The notes: a model not told the origin generated them from the sequence alone. A DNA stretch of 64,000 nucleotides from Noviherbaspirillum saxi (GCF_003591035.1 NZ_QYUO01000001.1:1364001-1428000), one strand, 5' to 3'; shown: positions 25,424 to 34,819, counted from the stretch's first letter. Made by a program: numbers and translations.

Positions 25424-26320
25424 CTAGGTTTTCGCTTCAGAAACGACCGGTCTAGGACGCGGCCCCGCCAGTACCAATCCCATTGCCGCCAGCACCACCA
25501 TACCCCCGACCAACGTCGAAGCACCTACCCCTTCATGCAGGAAGAGGACGCCCCACAGCATGCTGAAAAGAGGGAGCAGGAAGGTTGCCGACATCGCGCG
25601 TGTCGCTCCGATTTTCAATATCAGCGAGATGAACATCGCTTGCGCCAGGCCGGTAGACCCCAGCGCCACTGCAACCGTGCAAGCCCATGCAGGAGCCGAG
25701 GGCATTGCCGCAGGCAGCGAGAACGGCAGCGCCGGCAGCATGGCCGCGCTACCCAATGTCAACGAACCCGCAGCCATCACGATCGGATGAATGCCGCCGC
25801 CATTACCGGTTTTCTTCACGATGATGCTGGCCAACGCAACTGCAATGGCGCCAAGCAGGCAGGCCGCGACCGCCATCAGTATCGAGGCGTTCAGCGGCAG
25901 GCCGCCTGCGCCGACCAGGATTGCGACGCCGACGATGCCGAGCAACAAGCCGATCAGCAAGCGCATGGTGAGCCGTTCCGACAGGACGACCACGGAAAGC
26001 AGGGCGCCGAACAGCGGCACTGTGGAATTGAGCACCGCTGAATGCGCCGCGGGGATGTGCAGCGCGGCAAAGGAGAAGGCAACGAACGGGACCACGTTCG
26101 CGAAAAATCCGACTATCGCGAAATACTTGAAATTGCGCCGCCATTGCATGGGCAGGCCAGTGAGGATGGTGAACGCGACAAGCGCGACGCTGGCAAGCGA
26201 AGCGCGCAGGATAGAGGTCAACCACAGTCCCATCTCAGGAACCGCAACGCGCAAGAAAACAAATGCACTACCCCAGATCGCGGAAACAAAGACAAGCTTG
26301 GCAAGATCGGCTGAGGACAT
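25424..26320 (-). CDS. EamA/DMT-family transporter
   Basis: A 298-residue drug/metabolite transporter with ten hydrophobic helices in two EamA repeats. The first repeat begins FVSAIWGSAFVFLRVAVPEMG. The second contains GSLTLGSAAMLPALPFSLP and ends FLHEGVGASTLVGGMVVLAA. Family members export amino acids and other small metabolites; the substrate here is unknown. The start ATG at 26320 has only a weak ribosome-binding site. It is the last gene of the minus-strand set with the SDR and MFS genes. Confidence 0.87.
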   Translation of the reverse strand: MSSADLAKLVFVSAIWGSAFVFLRVAVPEMGLWLTSILRASLASVALVAFTILTGLPMQWRRNFKYFAIVGFFANVVPFVAFSFAALHIPAAHSAVLNSTVPLFGALLSVVVLSERLTMRLLIGLLLGIVGVAILVGAGGLPLNASILMAVAACLLGAIAVALASIIVKKTGNGGGIHPIVMAAGSLTLGSAAMLPALPFSLPAAMPSAPAWACTVAVALGSTGLAQAMFISLILKIGATRAMSATFLLPLFSMLWGVLFLHEGVGASTLVGGMVVLAAMGLVLAGPRPRPVVSEAKT

Positions 26321-26424
26321 GAATATGGAGGGGAGAGTGACGGAAATAGGATGAAGGCTGATGCTACTGTGTCAGCATCCGTCCCCTCCCCCCTGCGAGG
26401 GGGAGGGGACGGTGAAGGGACGTT

Positions 26425-27264
26425 TCAGACGTAGGAGGACTGTACGACCGCGCCTCCCGAAGCATTGACGATCGATCCGACCAGGTAGCACTCTTCCGAG
26501 GCAAGATAGACGGCTAGCGCTCCATATTCTCCCGGTTTGCCGAGGCGTCCGAGCGGGACGAGCTGCCATAAGGTATTTTGTTCCTCCGGTGTCAATTGGT
26601 CGATGTAACGTTCAAACGCCGGCGTCTGCACCCCACCCGGGCAGATGCAATTGACCAGCACATTGGCGCCGCAGACCTCGTAGCCGACGGCACGGGTGAA
26701 GGCAATGACCGCGCCCTTGGACGCCGAGTAGTGCGGGCTGTGCGCGCTGGCGGCAGAAATGCCGGCGACGCTGCTGATGTTGATGATCCGTCCATAGCTC
26801 TGCGCTTCCATGCGTACCAGCGCCGCACGCGTGCAATAGAAAACGCCGTCGACATTGACACTCCAGAACCGGCGCCACTCCGCATCGCTCATTTCCTTGG
26901 TGATGCCCAGTGACTGCCGCGGTACCGGCCGCGTCGCCAGGCCGTAATGGCGCTTGCGGCGCTCCTCGTCATGCGGTTTCTCCGGGACCAGACCGGCATT
27001 GTTGACGAGGATGTGCGTCGTACCGAGATGCGTATCGATGCGCGCGAACATCGCATTGACGCTTTCGCTATCGCTCACGTCGCAATGCAACGCCAGGCAT
27101 TCGGCGCCGAGTTCCTGGATCTCGGCTTTGACTGGCGCCAGCGCCGCCTCGTTGATGTCGCACACCACGACGCGCGCGCCTTCGCGCGCAAAGCTCAGCG
27201 CGATGCCGCGACCGAGGCCACCGGCTGCGCCTGTCACTACGGCGACTTTGTCTTTCAGTTTCAT
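26425..27264 (-). CDS. Short-chain dehydrogenase/reductase (SDR)
   Basis: A 279-residue NAD(P)-dependent oxidoreductase. The cofactor motif TGAAGGLGRG begins at residue 11, and the acidic residue in VVCDIN suggests NAD preference. The catalytic serine is in NISSVAGIS and the Y-x3-K in HYSASKGAV. Around residues 95-125 an insertion (PHDEERRKRHYGLATRPVPR) is longer than in most classical SDRs and probably forms part of the substrate pocket. The ATG at 27264 has AAGGAGA at good spacing. Its neighbours are MFS and CMD-family genes; the substrate is unknown. Confidence 0.86.
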   Translation of the reverse strand: MKLKDKVAVVTGAAGGLGRGIALSFAREGARVVVCDINEAALAPVKAEIQELGAECLALHCDVSDSESVNAMFARIDTHLGTTHILVNNAGLVPEKPHDEERRKRHYGLATRPVPRQSLGITKEMSDAEWRRFWSVNVDGVFYCTRAALVRMEAQSYGRIINISSVAGISAASAHSPHYSASKGAVIAFTRAVGYEVCGANVLVNCICPGGVQTPAFERYIDQLTPEEQNTLWQLVPLGRLGKPGEYGALAVYLASEECYLVGSIVNASGGAVVQSSYV

Positions 27265-27319
27265 GATGTCTCCTTGGGTAATCGATATGGAAGGGAATAT
27301 TGGATAAGGGCGCGTGGGA

Positions 27320-28636
27320 TCACGCGGCTTTTACCGAGTTGTCGATCTCGTTGGACTGGAGCGGCGCGGCAATGCGGCGCACGTCGAGATCGTAATAGCG
27401 ACGCGCTTGCACAAAGCACAGTGCGGCGATCAGGCTGGCAAAAGGAATAATTTCCAGCGCCACCTGCAGGTTCATACGGTCGGCGATGAGACCGGTGACG
27501 AATGGTCCGGGCGCAAGGCCAAGGATATTGTTGGCAAGCGTGCCCGTGGCCAGGACGGTTGCATGGATGCGCGGGTCGCTGACACCGGTAACAACGGCGC
27601 CAGCCGGTCCGATGGGGCTGCCCGCCAATATCATCGCAATGGCGAGTAGAGTAAATTGCGCCGTTCCCGGCGGCAGGACAAAGGCCAGAACCAGCAACGC
27701 GCAGCCACCGAAGGAATACGAGGCCATGACCAGCAGGGTATTCTTTCGTTCTCGCCTTACCAGACGATCAACGATGACGCCGCCAAGCGTCATGCCCACA
27801 CCCGCCAGCAAGACCAGTACGCCAGCCTTGATGCCGGCTTCTTTCGGCGTCATGTCGTAGTAGCGATTCAGATAGCTGGGCATCCATGCCATGACCGAGC
27901 CGATCGTAAACATCTGGAAGCCCGAGCCGAGGTAGGTGAAGAGTGCGGTGCGCGCAGCGAACAATTCCTTGAATACCGTTTTCAAGGGCATTCGTGAATC
28001 GCTGATGTTCGAAGACGCTGCCACCTTGGCAGGTTCCCGCACGAACATCGGGAAGACGATGGCAAGCGCCAGGCCGCCCGCGCCGATGATGATGAATGCC
28101 ATGCGCCATCCGAGCTGTGCGGCGATGGCGCCTCCCAGGATAACGCCCAACACCGAGCCGAACAGCGCGGCTGCGAGAAACGCGCCCATCACGCTCGCAT
28201 GCAGTCGCTTCGGGAAGACGCTCAGAAGGATGGCGCCTCCGGCGCTGCTATATCCTGCTTCTCCCAAGCCGACCAGCGCCCGCGCGAGGAAGAGCGGCAT
28301 GAAGCTTCCCGCCAAGCCGCAGGCAATAGTCGCAAGCCCCCAGAGAAGCGCCATGGCGGTCACGCTGAGCACGCGACCCCAACGGTCAGCCAGCAGCGAA
28401 ATGGGAAAGGTCAGTACGCCGACAGTCAGCGCCACGACGCTGACCAGCGAGCCGAGCTGCGTGTCCGACAGTGCCCACTCGGCCTTAAGGAAGGGAAACA
28501 GTGCGTTGATCACCTGCCGCGACAGGTAGTCTGAAAGCATCAAGCCAAAGACCAGCGCGAATACCATCCAGGCGTAGGTTCGCGATACTTGCGGATGATG
28601 GCCGACGGCCGCGTCGCCTCTAGAATGCATGCCCAT
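27320..28636 (-). CDS. MFS transporter, paralogue of the 13895-15202 transporter
   Basis: A 438-residue transporter with about 12 hydrophobic helices and the MFS motif LADRWGRVLS after TM2. It shares the N-terminal phrase SRTYAWMVFALVFGLMLSDY and later KAEWALSDTQLGSL with the other MFS protein of the window, so the two are paralogues that probably carry chemically related substrates. The ATG at 28636 has AAAGGACA upstream. It lies between the SDR and the carboxymuconolactone-decarboxylase-like gene. Confidence 0.86.
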   Translation of the reverse strand: MGMHSRGDAAVGHHPQVSRTYAWMVFALVFGLMLSDYLSRQVINALFPFLKAEWALSDTQLGSLVSVVALTVGVLTFPISLLADRWGRVLSVTAMALLWGLATIACGLAGSFMPLFLARALVGLGEAGYSSAGGAILLSVFPKRLHASVMGAFLAAALFGSVLGVILGGAIAAQLGWRMAFIIIGAGGLALAIVFPMFVREPAKVAASSNISDSRMPLKTVFKELFAARTALFTYLGSGFQMFTIGSVMAWMPSYLNRYYDMTPKEAGIKAGVLVLLAGVGMTLGGVIVDRLVRRERKNTLLVMASYSFGGCALLVLAFVLPPGTAQFTLLAIAMILAGSPIGPAGAVVTGVSDPRIHATVLATGTLANNILGLAPGPFVTGLIADRMNLQVALEIIPFASLIAALCFVQARRYYDLDVRRIAAPLQSNEIDNSVKAA

Positions 28637-28751
28637 GGTTTATGTCCTTTCGCTCTAAGTAGGCTGACAGATGTTCTTTGACACGCTTCGAGTGCGACTC
28701 CCCTCTCCCGCAGGCGGGAGAAGGGAGCAAGGCACGAATCGTGGGGGATCG

Positions 28752-29150
28752 TCAGAATGGTTCCTGCATCGGGCCATGCTCGGCCAGCTTTTCAGCTTCT
28801 TCGACCAGAAGTGGCACGCCCATTGCGACCGAGTGAATGCCGACTACCGAGACCATTTGCAACAAGGCCAGGATCTGCTCCTTGCTGGCACCCAGCTCCA
28901 GCGCCTTGCGGATATGGCGGCGCACGCCTGGCGCATACATATGGGTGCATGACGCGTCGACCGCGATGGCAATGAATTCCAGAGTGAGGGGATCGAACAG
29001 CCCCTTGCGCACCGCATGCGCATTCATCTGCATGAATTTTTCAAGCCAGGCCTCGTCGAGTTCCGCGACCGTGTTCCACACGGGGTTCCAGTTGCCCGCG
29101 CTGCGCATGTGGTCGCAGATCGGGGTGGAAGTATCTTTAGTACTGTCCAT
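28752..29150 (-). CDS. Carboxymuconolactone decarboxylase (CMD/AhpD-like) family protein
   Basis: A 132-residue CMD-family protein. The core reads LTLEFIAIAVDASCTHMYAP followed by GVRRHIRKALELGASKEQILALLQ. Only one cysteine of the AhpD C-x-x-C pair is present (CTHM), so peroxidase activity is unlikely; a gamma-carboxymuconolactone decarboxylase-like lyase role is possible. The ATG at 29150 is preceded by GGAGGAG. It is the first gene of the minus-strand set and is divergent from the AraC gene, which likely controls it. Confidence 0.82.
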   Translation of the reverse strand: MDSTKDTSTPICDHMRSAGNWNPVWNTVAELDEAWLEKFMQMNAHAVRKGLFDPLTLEFIAIAVDASCTHMYAPGVRRHIRKALELGASKEQILALLQMVSVVGIHSVAMGVPLLVEEAEKLAEHGPMQEPF

Positions 29151-29240
29151 AATCTCCTCCAGTATCGGGACTGGTTATTTATTCAAACGGCATCAGCCGC
29201 GCAATAAAAGTATCGAAGATTTCCCTGCTTCTCTGATTTA

Positions 29241-29273
29241 CAATTTGGGACACTAAATTTACCAATTGGGACA
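29241..29273. promoter_or_regulatory. Direct repeats in the araC/CMD divergent region, candidate operator
   Basis: Two 12-bp direct repeats, CAATTTGGGACA at 29241-29252 and CCAATTGGGACA at 29262-29273, are spaced 21 bp apart, which is two helical turns. Tandem half-sites on the same face of the helix are typical for AraC-family regulators. The second repeat ends 3 bp before the araC ATG, so binding could also repress its own gene. Confidence 0.5.
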
Positions 29274-29276
29274 GTG

Positions 29277-30302
29277 ATGCAGATGCTGATTCGTAGCGCC
29301 TCCTTGAACAATTATGTCGATGTGGGTCGCGCGCTTGGCATCGATCCCTTCGCGCAATTGAAAGCGGCGCGAATTGCGGCGACCTGCCTGAACAATCCCG
29401 ATATCAAGATTTCCCTTGCTGCGGTTGGACGGCTGCTGGAGAACTCCGCGTATGCCGCAGGTGTTGAGGATTTCGGATTGCGGATGGCGGAAAACCGCTA
29501 TTTGTCGAATCTTGGGCCGATCGCTCTGGCGGCGCGCGAGGAACCGACGATCCGCAAGGCACTGGAAGCCATGCAACGTTATCTACCCTTGCATAACGAT
29601 GGCATGAGCATGCTGATTGAAGAAATGGACGGCGTGATTGTACTGCGCGCGGAGTATATGGCCGCGGGCTGGGCGCCGATGCGGCAGTCAATCGAATTGA
29701 CAACAGGAGTGCTGTTTCGCTACCTGCGCGGCTTTCTAGGAAATGCCTGGACGCCCCGCATGGTGTGCTTCCGTCACGCCGCGCCCAAAGACATGACGAC
29801 GCATCGGCGGCTGTTCGGCAGACGCCTGGCATTTTCCCGCGAGTTCGACGGGATCGTGTGCGAGGCTGCCGACCTTGAGGCACCGATGCCGAATTCAGAC
29901 CCGGTCACGGCGCGCTACGTTCACCAGTATCTGCAAACACTCAATGCGCAGCAGAGCGCGACGATGCAGGACAAGGTGCGGCAGCTTATCTGGGTGCTGC
30001 TGCCCAGCGGACGCTGTTCGGCCGAACAGGTGGCTAGACATCTCGACGTCGATAGGCGCACCATCCACCGGCAGCTGACCCAGCAAGGCGAAACATTCTC
30101 GGCACTATTGGAACAGGTGCGCCGCGAACTCGTCGCTCGCTATATTGCCGATCGCAACAGGCCGTTGAACGAAGTCGCAGGGCTGCTTGGGTTTTCTGCG
30201 CCCTCGGTGTTCTCGCGCTGGTTTGTCCAGCAATTCGGGTGCAGCGCAACAGCTTGGCGTACGAGTCGGCATACCATTTCGCAGGATGGCTTGCAGACAT
30301 AA
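29277..30302 (+). CDS. AraC family transcriptional regulator (arabinose-binding-like N-terminal domain)
   Basis: A 341-residue regulator. The N-terminal ~200 residues match the domain of OruR/FeaR-like AraC regulators (DNYVxxxxALGID pattern, then YLSNLGPIALAAREEPTIRK). The C-terminal HTH pair is RCSAEQVARHLDVDRRTIHR and PLNEVAGLLGFSAPSVFSRW. A GTG at 29274 precedes the ATG at 29277; the ATG is preferred. It is divergent from the CMD/MFS/SDR/EamA set and probably activates it, through the direct repeats just upstream. Confidence 0.87.
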   Translation: MQMLIRSASLNNYVDVGRALGIDPFAQLKAARIAATCLNNPDIKISLAAVGRLLENSAYAAGVEDFGLRMAENRYLSNLGPIALAAREEPTIRKALEAMQRYLPLHNDGMSMLIEEMDGVIVLRAEYMAAGWAPMRQSIELTTGVLFRYLRGFLGNAWTPRMVCFRHAAPKDMTTHRRLFGRRLAFSREFDGIVCEAADLEAPMPNSDPVTARYVHQYLQTLNAQQSATMQDKVRQLIWVLLPSGRCSAEQVARHLDVDRRTIHRQLTQQGETFSALLEQVRRELVARYIADRNRPLNEVAGLLGFSAPSVFSRWFVQQFGCSATAWRTSRHTISQDGLQT

Positions 30303-30609
30303 AACGTCGCTACACCCGACGTTCATACAACGAATACCGAACACGTTCTTAAATTTCTGATACGCAAGTTTTCCAACATTGAGATCGCCCAAGCTATGCA
30401 GGTGGGCGAGCAAGCTGTCAAATTGGAACGCTCTTCCTACGCTTTCCGCCGCATTCCCCCTCTCTTTCCTCCGCCCCCCCGTCGCTGGGGGGTATGCGTG
30501 CGATTCCTGTCTTGATAATCGGCCTGAGTGCATTCCGGGTGGGGTTGGGCGTACGCGGAAAAGCCACTTTGCGGACCAACTTAATTACAAGAGGAAAGGG
30601 CGGGACAAA
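30303..30609. other. AraC-DUF1302 intergenic region
   Basis: This 307-bp gap has no intact gene. It contains the LuxR HTH fossil at 30345-30434 and the leader of the DUF1302 gene, with GAGGAAAGG ahead of its ATG. An open frame enters from 30379 in phase with DUF1302, but the protein upstream of ATG 30610 is Arg/Pro-rich and has no signal peptide, so it is not the start. Confidence 0.55.
30345..30434 (+). pseudogene. Fossil LuxR-type HTH, related to the 22658-25345 regulator
   Basis: The frame from 30345 reads VLKFLIRKFSNIEIAQAMQV then GEQAVKLER. This aligns without gaps to the HTH of the intact regulator (VLEYLARNLSNKEIAQAMQV, GEETVKWHL). The stretch IAQAMQVGE is identical, and the DNA there matches at most positions. 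The remainder of the gene is gone, and after residue ~28 the frame loses similarity. It appears to be the 3' remnant of a second LAL-type regulator once located directly upstream of the DUF1302 cluster. Confidence 0.65.
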
Positions 30610-32316
30610 ATGAATAAAAGGAGACACTCGATTGGCGGGATGCGCTTGCATCCGATTACCATGGCGGTCAGCATGGCATTCGTTGCGGCCGGCAATGCCG
30701 CTGCCTTCGAGATTGATACAGGCAATCCGGACGTTTCCGTTCGTTGGGACAACACGGTTCGCTACAACGCCGCTACGCGCGTTGGAGAAAGAGACAGCAG
30801 AATCGCCAATAACCAACTGTTCGATGAGGGCGACTTCATTTTTGACAAGGGCGATCTGGTGGCCAACCGCTTCGATCTGCTGACGGAACTCGACGTTGTC
30901 TACAAAAAGAATTTTGGTTTCCGCGTCAGCGCTGCAGGCTGGGCCGACGGCGCCTATGGCTCTGCCAGCAAGGCCAATCCCGCGCTGCCTGCTATCACAA
31001 ACAGCTACATCAATCAGCAATTCAGCAACTACACCAAGCGCTTTTACAAAGGCCCGTCCGGCGAGATCCTTGACGCCTTCGTATTTGCCGGTTTCGATGC
31101 TGGCGACGTCCCTGTGAAACTGAAATTGGGTAGCCACACGGTGTTCTGGGGTGAGTCGCTATTCCTGGGCGGTGCGTTGCACAGTGTCTCCTATGCACAG
31201 AACCCGCTGGATCTGCAAAAGGGTTTCGCGACACCAGGCGTGGAAGCAAAAGAGCTGTTCCGTCCCCTCAATCAGATCTCCGGTCAGGCACAAGTGACCG
31301 ATGACTTGTCAGTGTCCGCCCAGTACTTCCTGGAATGGGATTCTTACCGCTACCCTGAGGGTGGCACCTACCTCGGCCCGGCCGACTTCGGATTCAATGG
31401 CCCGGACCGCGTCTTTGCCGGACCGCCACTGAACGTCGTCACCCGCGCCAATCCGCTCGAGCCGAAGAATAGAGGCGAATTCGGCCTCGCCGCCCGCTGG
31501 TCGCCTGAGGCGCTCGACGGCACGGTTGGTTTTTATTATCGCAAGTTTGCCGACAAGCTCCCGCAGCCGCTCATCACCCAGCTTGCCCCCACGCCGCAAT
31601 ACAGGCTCGTCTATGCCGACGATGTCGATCTGTTCGGCGTTAGCCTGGCCAAGAACATCGGTGGTGTAAGCGTTGGTTCCGAGCTTTCCTATCGCCGCAA
31701 TACACCGCTGAGCGCACGTCTTCTGGGTCCGGCGCCCGGTATTCCAGCGCAGGGCGAAACCAATGGTCCGCGTGGCGATACCTTTCACGGCCTTATCAAT
31801 GTCCTGGGAACAGTTGCCAAGACACCGCTGTTCGACTCCGCCAGCTGGTCAGGCGAGTTGACCTGGGCCCATTGGGACAAGGTGCGTAGCGGTGCGTCAC
31901 TGTTCAACGCAGAAGGACAAGGCTTTTTCTGCACCGTCAACATTCCGGGCGTTGGTGCAAGGGCAGGCAACAAGGACGACGGTTGCGCGACGAAGAACTT
32001 CTTCGGTATGGCCCTGGCCTTTACGCCGACCTGGTACCAGGTCATGCCTGGCGTAGACCTGTCGATGCCGATCACTTATTCGCGCGGCTTGAAGGGCAAC
32101 GCGCCAACCATCTTCGGCGGTAACGAAGGCAACGGCAACTACAGCGTCGGCCTTGGCGCCGATATCTTTGCGAAGTATCGCGTTGACCTGAAATACATCG
32201 GCTATTACGGTCGCCTCAACACCTACGGCACCCCCACGGTGGTCAGCCAAAACGGCTTTTCGAGCGTGCTGCAGGATCGCGACTTCGTCAGCCTGACATT
32301 TAAAACTACCTTCTAG
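30610..32316 (+). CDS. DUF1302 family outer-membrane protein
   Basis: A 568-residue secreted protein. A signal peptide ends near AFVAAGNAAAFEID. The mature part starts with VSVRWDNTVRYNAATRVGER and alternates short amphipathic strands to a C-terminal aromatic residue (FVSLTFKTTF), which is the signature of an outer-membrane beta-barrel. DUF1302 proteins usually occur with DUF1329, a YCF48-like protein and an MMPL/RND protein, as here. The ATG at 30610 is preceded by GAGGAAAGG. Precise function is unknown; hydrophobic-compound or lipid transport is inferred from the company it keeps. Confidence 0.87.
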   Translation: MNKRRHSIGGMRLHPITMAVSMAFVAAGNAAAFEIDTGNPDVSVRWDNTVRYNAATRVGERDSRIANNQLFDEGDFIFDKGDLVANRFDLLTELDVVYKKNFGFRVSAAGWADGAYGSASKANPALPAITNSYINQQFSNYTKRFYKGPSGEILDAFVFAGFDAGDVPVKLKLGSHTVFWGESLFLGGALHSVSYAQNPLDLQKGFATPGVEAKELFRPLNQISGQAQVTDDLSVSAQYFLEWDSYRYPEGGTYLGPADFGFNGPDRVFAGPPLNVVTRANPLEPKNRGEFGLAARWSPEALDGTVGFYYRKFADKLPQPLITQLAPTPQYRLVYADDVDLFGVSLAKNIGGVSVGSELSYRRNTPLSARLLGPAPGIPAQGETNGPRGDTFHGLINVLGTVAKTPLFDSASWSGELTWAHWDKVRSGASLFNAEGQGFFCTVNIPGVGARAGNKDDGCATKNFFGMALAFTPTWYQVMPGVDLSMPITYSRGLKGNAPTIFGGNEGNGNYSVGLGADIFAKYRVDLKYIGYYGRLNTYGTPTVVSQNGFSSVLQDRDFVSLTFKTTF

Positions 32317-32325
32317 GAGACATAG

Positions 32326-33681
32326 ATGCAATTCAAGAAGACAATACTGCTTGCCGCGCTCGCTGCGCTTGGCTCAGGCGCCACCAGCATCGCGTTTGCC
32401 GGCGTTTCGGCCGACGAAGCGAAGAAGCTGGGTACAAGCCTGACGGCCGTTGGCGCCGACAAGGCGGCTAGTGCGGACGGCGCGATCCCGGCTTACACAG
32501 GCGGCATGACCACGCCGCCGGCAGGGTTCAAGAACGGCGACGCCATCCGTCCTGACCCGTTTGCCAGCGAAAAACCCGTGTTCTCCATCGACGCGAAGAA
32601 TGCGGACAAGTACGCGGGCAAACTCACCGAAGGCGCGAAGGCCCTGTTGAAGAAGAATGGGGACTACCGCATCGACGTGTACCCCACGCATCGCACCGTT
32701 GCTTTCCCCAAGTTCGTTGAGGAAAATACGGCCAAGTGCGCAGTAAGCGCCAAGGCGACCAACGACGGCCGCTCCATGGAAGGCTGCCACGCAGGCTTCC
32801 CGTTCCCGATTCCGAAGAGCGGATTCGAGGCAATGTGGAATCACCTGTTGCGCTTCAACTTCCCGTCGACCATCAAGTACCGCAACTGGAACGTGGATTC
32901 TTCGGGCCGGCCGATCATCTCCACCGAAGGCACCATTGTCCAGGAATTCCCATACTGGGATAAGGACAAGGCGGAATCGGGCATCTACTATCGCCAGCGC
33001 ATCAACTACTCTGGACCTGCACGCCGTGCCGGCGAGGCGATGATGATCGTCGATCCGCTCGACTATGCGCAAAAGGATCGTCGCGCATGGCTGTACCTGC
33101 CGGGTCAGCGCCGCGTGAAGGTGGCGCCGGACCTCGGTCATGACACGCCGAATCCCGGTACCGCCGGCGCGAGCACGTTCGACAACACCTTCCTGTTCAA
33201 TGGCTCGATGGATCGTTTCGAGTTCAAGCTGGTCGGCAAGAAGGACATGATCGTTCCGTACAACACCTACAAAATGGCTTATGCCTCCAAGGCGGAAGAC
33301 CTGTTCAAGGCGAAGTTCCTGAACCCGGATATCGTTCGCTGGGAACAGCATCGCGTCTGGGTCGTCGAGGCGACCCTGCGCGAAGGCAAGCGCCACATCT
33401 ACAACAAGCGCACGTTCTACCTGGATGAAGACTCCTGGGCAGTCGTTGCGTCGGACGAGTATGACGCACGTGGCCAGCTTTATCGCGCCGGCTTTGCGTA
33501 TATCACGCCGTCCTATGAGGTACCGGCTCCGAGCCCCGATCTGCATGGCATCTACGACCTGGTCGCAGGCGTCTATTCGCTGATCGGTTATACCGCGGAA
33601 ACCGGTGGCATTCGCCCGGGCAAGGCATTGGCCGATCGCGAGTGGTCACCCGACTCCCTGGCTGGCAGCGGCATCCGCTAA
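32326..33681 (+). CDS. DUF1329 family periplasmic/outer-membrane lipid-binding-like protein
   Basis: A 451-residue protein with a signal peptide (LLAALAALGSGATSIAFAGV). The body contains the DUF1329 patterns YRQRINYSGPARRAGEA and AWLYLPGQRRVKVAPDLGHD, which place it in the LolA/LolB-like beta-sandwich superfamily. Such folds bind acyl chains. It starts 9 bp after the DUF1302 stop, so the pair is co-translated or co-transcribed. A role in carrying a hydrophobic molecule between the exporter and the barrel is inferred, not shown. Confidence 0.88.
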   Translation: MQFKKTILLAALAALGSGATSIAFAGVSADEAKKLGTSLTAVGADKAASADGAIPAYTGGMTTPPAGFKNGDAIRPDPFASEKPVFSIDAKNADKYAGKLTEGAKALLKKNGDYRIDVYPTHRTVAFPKFVEENTAKCAVSAKATNDGRSMEGCHAGFPFPIPKSGFEAMWNHLLRFNFPSTIKYRNWNVDSSGRPIISTEGTIVQEFPYWDKDKAESGIYYRQRINYSGPARRAGEAMMIVDPLDYAQKDRRAWLYLPGQRRVKVAPDLGHDTPNPGTAGASTFDNTFLFNGSMDRFEFKLVGKKDMIVPYNTYKMAYASKAEDLFKAKFLNPDIVRWEQHRVWVVEATLREGKRHIYNKRTFYLDEDSWAVVASDEYDARGQLYRAGFAYITPSYEVPAPSPDLHGIYDLVAGVYSLIGYTAETGGIRPGKALADREWSPDSLAGSGIR

Positions 33682-33690
33682 TTGCGAGTC

Positions 33691-34770
33691 ATGCGTAATC
33701 TACTGATGGCGGCAAATCTGGCCGCACTCGCCCTGGCGCTTCCCCTGGCTGCTTCGGCAGCCTCTTTCCAGGACGTGCTCGACACGCCCGCGAAAGAGAG
33801 CGCCTTGGCCACGAAGTCCCTGCTCAACGGTGTCGTCAGCGCTGGCAAGCGTGTGGTCGCCGTTGGCCAGCGGGGCCATATCGTGTACTCGGATGACGAG
33901 GGCAAGTCGTGGCGCCAGGCCGGCGTGCCGGTCAGTTCGGACCTGCTTGCGGTGACGTTTTCGTCGCCGCAAAAAGGCTGGGTTGTCGGCCATGACGGCG
34001 TGGTGCTGCACACCGCCGATGGCGGCGCAACCTGGGTCAAGCAACTGGATGGACGCAGCGCCGGCAAGCTCATGGCCTCGTTCTACGCAAAGCAGGCTGC
34101 GACGGGCGAACTCGGTTCGCCCGAGCAGTCGGCGGCGCTGTTCGATGAAGCCGAGCGTCTTGCCAGGCAGGGCGCAGAGAACCCCTTCCTCGACGTCTGG
34201 TTCGCCGATGACAACACGGGCTTTATCGTTGGTGCCTTTAACCTGATCTTCCGTACCGGCGACGGCGGCAAGAACTGGGAGCCCTGGTTCCATCGCACCG
34301 AGAATCCGACTCGCATGCACCTATATGCGGTCCGCCAGGTCGGCGGCGCGCTGTACATCAGCGGCGAGCAGGGACTCGTGCTCAAGCTCGACGAGGCGGG
34401 TAACCGCTTCGCGGCCATGGATACCGGCTACAAAGGGACCTACTTCGGCGTGAACGGCAGCAAGGACGCCGTCGTCGTTTTCGGCCTGCGCGGCAATGCC
34501 TATCGCAGCATCGATGGCGGCAAGCAGTGGGCGAAGATCGAAACCGGCTTGCAGGACGGGATTACCGGCGCCACAAGCTGTGGCGACAACCGCCTGATCC
34601 TGGTCAGCCAATCGGGTCGCATGCTGGCGAGCGACGACGCTGGCGAGCACTTTCGTCCGGTCAAGCTGGATCAGCCGGGGCCCGCTTCGGCTGTCGCCTG
34701 TACGTCAGGCGATGTTGTGGTCATCGCCGGACCACGCGGCGTGCGCGCACACGCATTCAACAATAAATAA
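33691..34770 (+). CDS. YCF48/BNR-repeat beta-propeller protein, periplasmic
   Basis: A 359-residue secreted protein. The signal peptide is ALALALPLAASAASF. Repeats with the BNR/Asp-box pattern follow: VYSDDEGKSWRQ, LHTADGGATWVK, FRTGDGGKNWEP and YRSIDGGKQWAK, which build a beta-propeller like Ycf48/HCF136. It begins 9 bp after DUF1329 (a TTG at 33682 would touch the previous stop). In related clusters this protein always accompanies the MMPL exporter; a scaffold role is likely. It is followed by the repeat element at 34820-34991. Confidence 0.87.
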   Translation: MRNLLMAANLAALALALPLAASAASFQDVLDTPAKESALATKSLLNGVVSAGKRVVAVGQRGHIVYSDDEGKSWRQAGVPVSSDLLAVTFSSPQKGWVVGHDGVVLHTADGGATWVKQLDGRSAGKLMASFYAKQAATGELGSPEQSAALFDEAERLARQGAENPFLDVWFADDNTGFIVGAFNLIFRTGDGGKNWEPWFHRTENPTRMHLYAVRQVGGALYISGEQGLVLKLDEAGNRFAAMDTGYKGTYFGVNGSKDAVVVFGLRGNAYRSIDGGKQWAKIETGLQDGITGATSCGDNRLILVSQSGRMLASDDAGEHFRPVKLDQPGPASAVACTSGDVVVIAGPRGVRAHAFNNK

Positions 34771-34819
34771 AACACGACGTAACATGCCGGCGCACGCAAG
34801 CCGTGTGCCGGTGTTCAGA

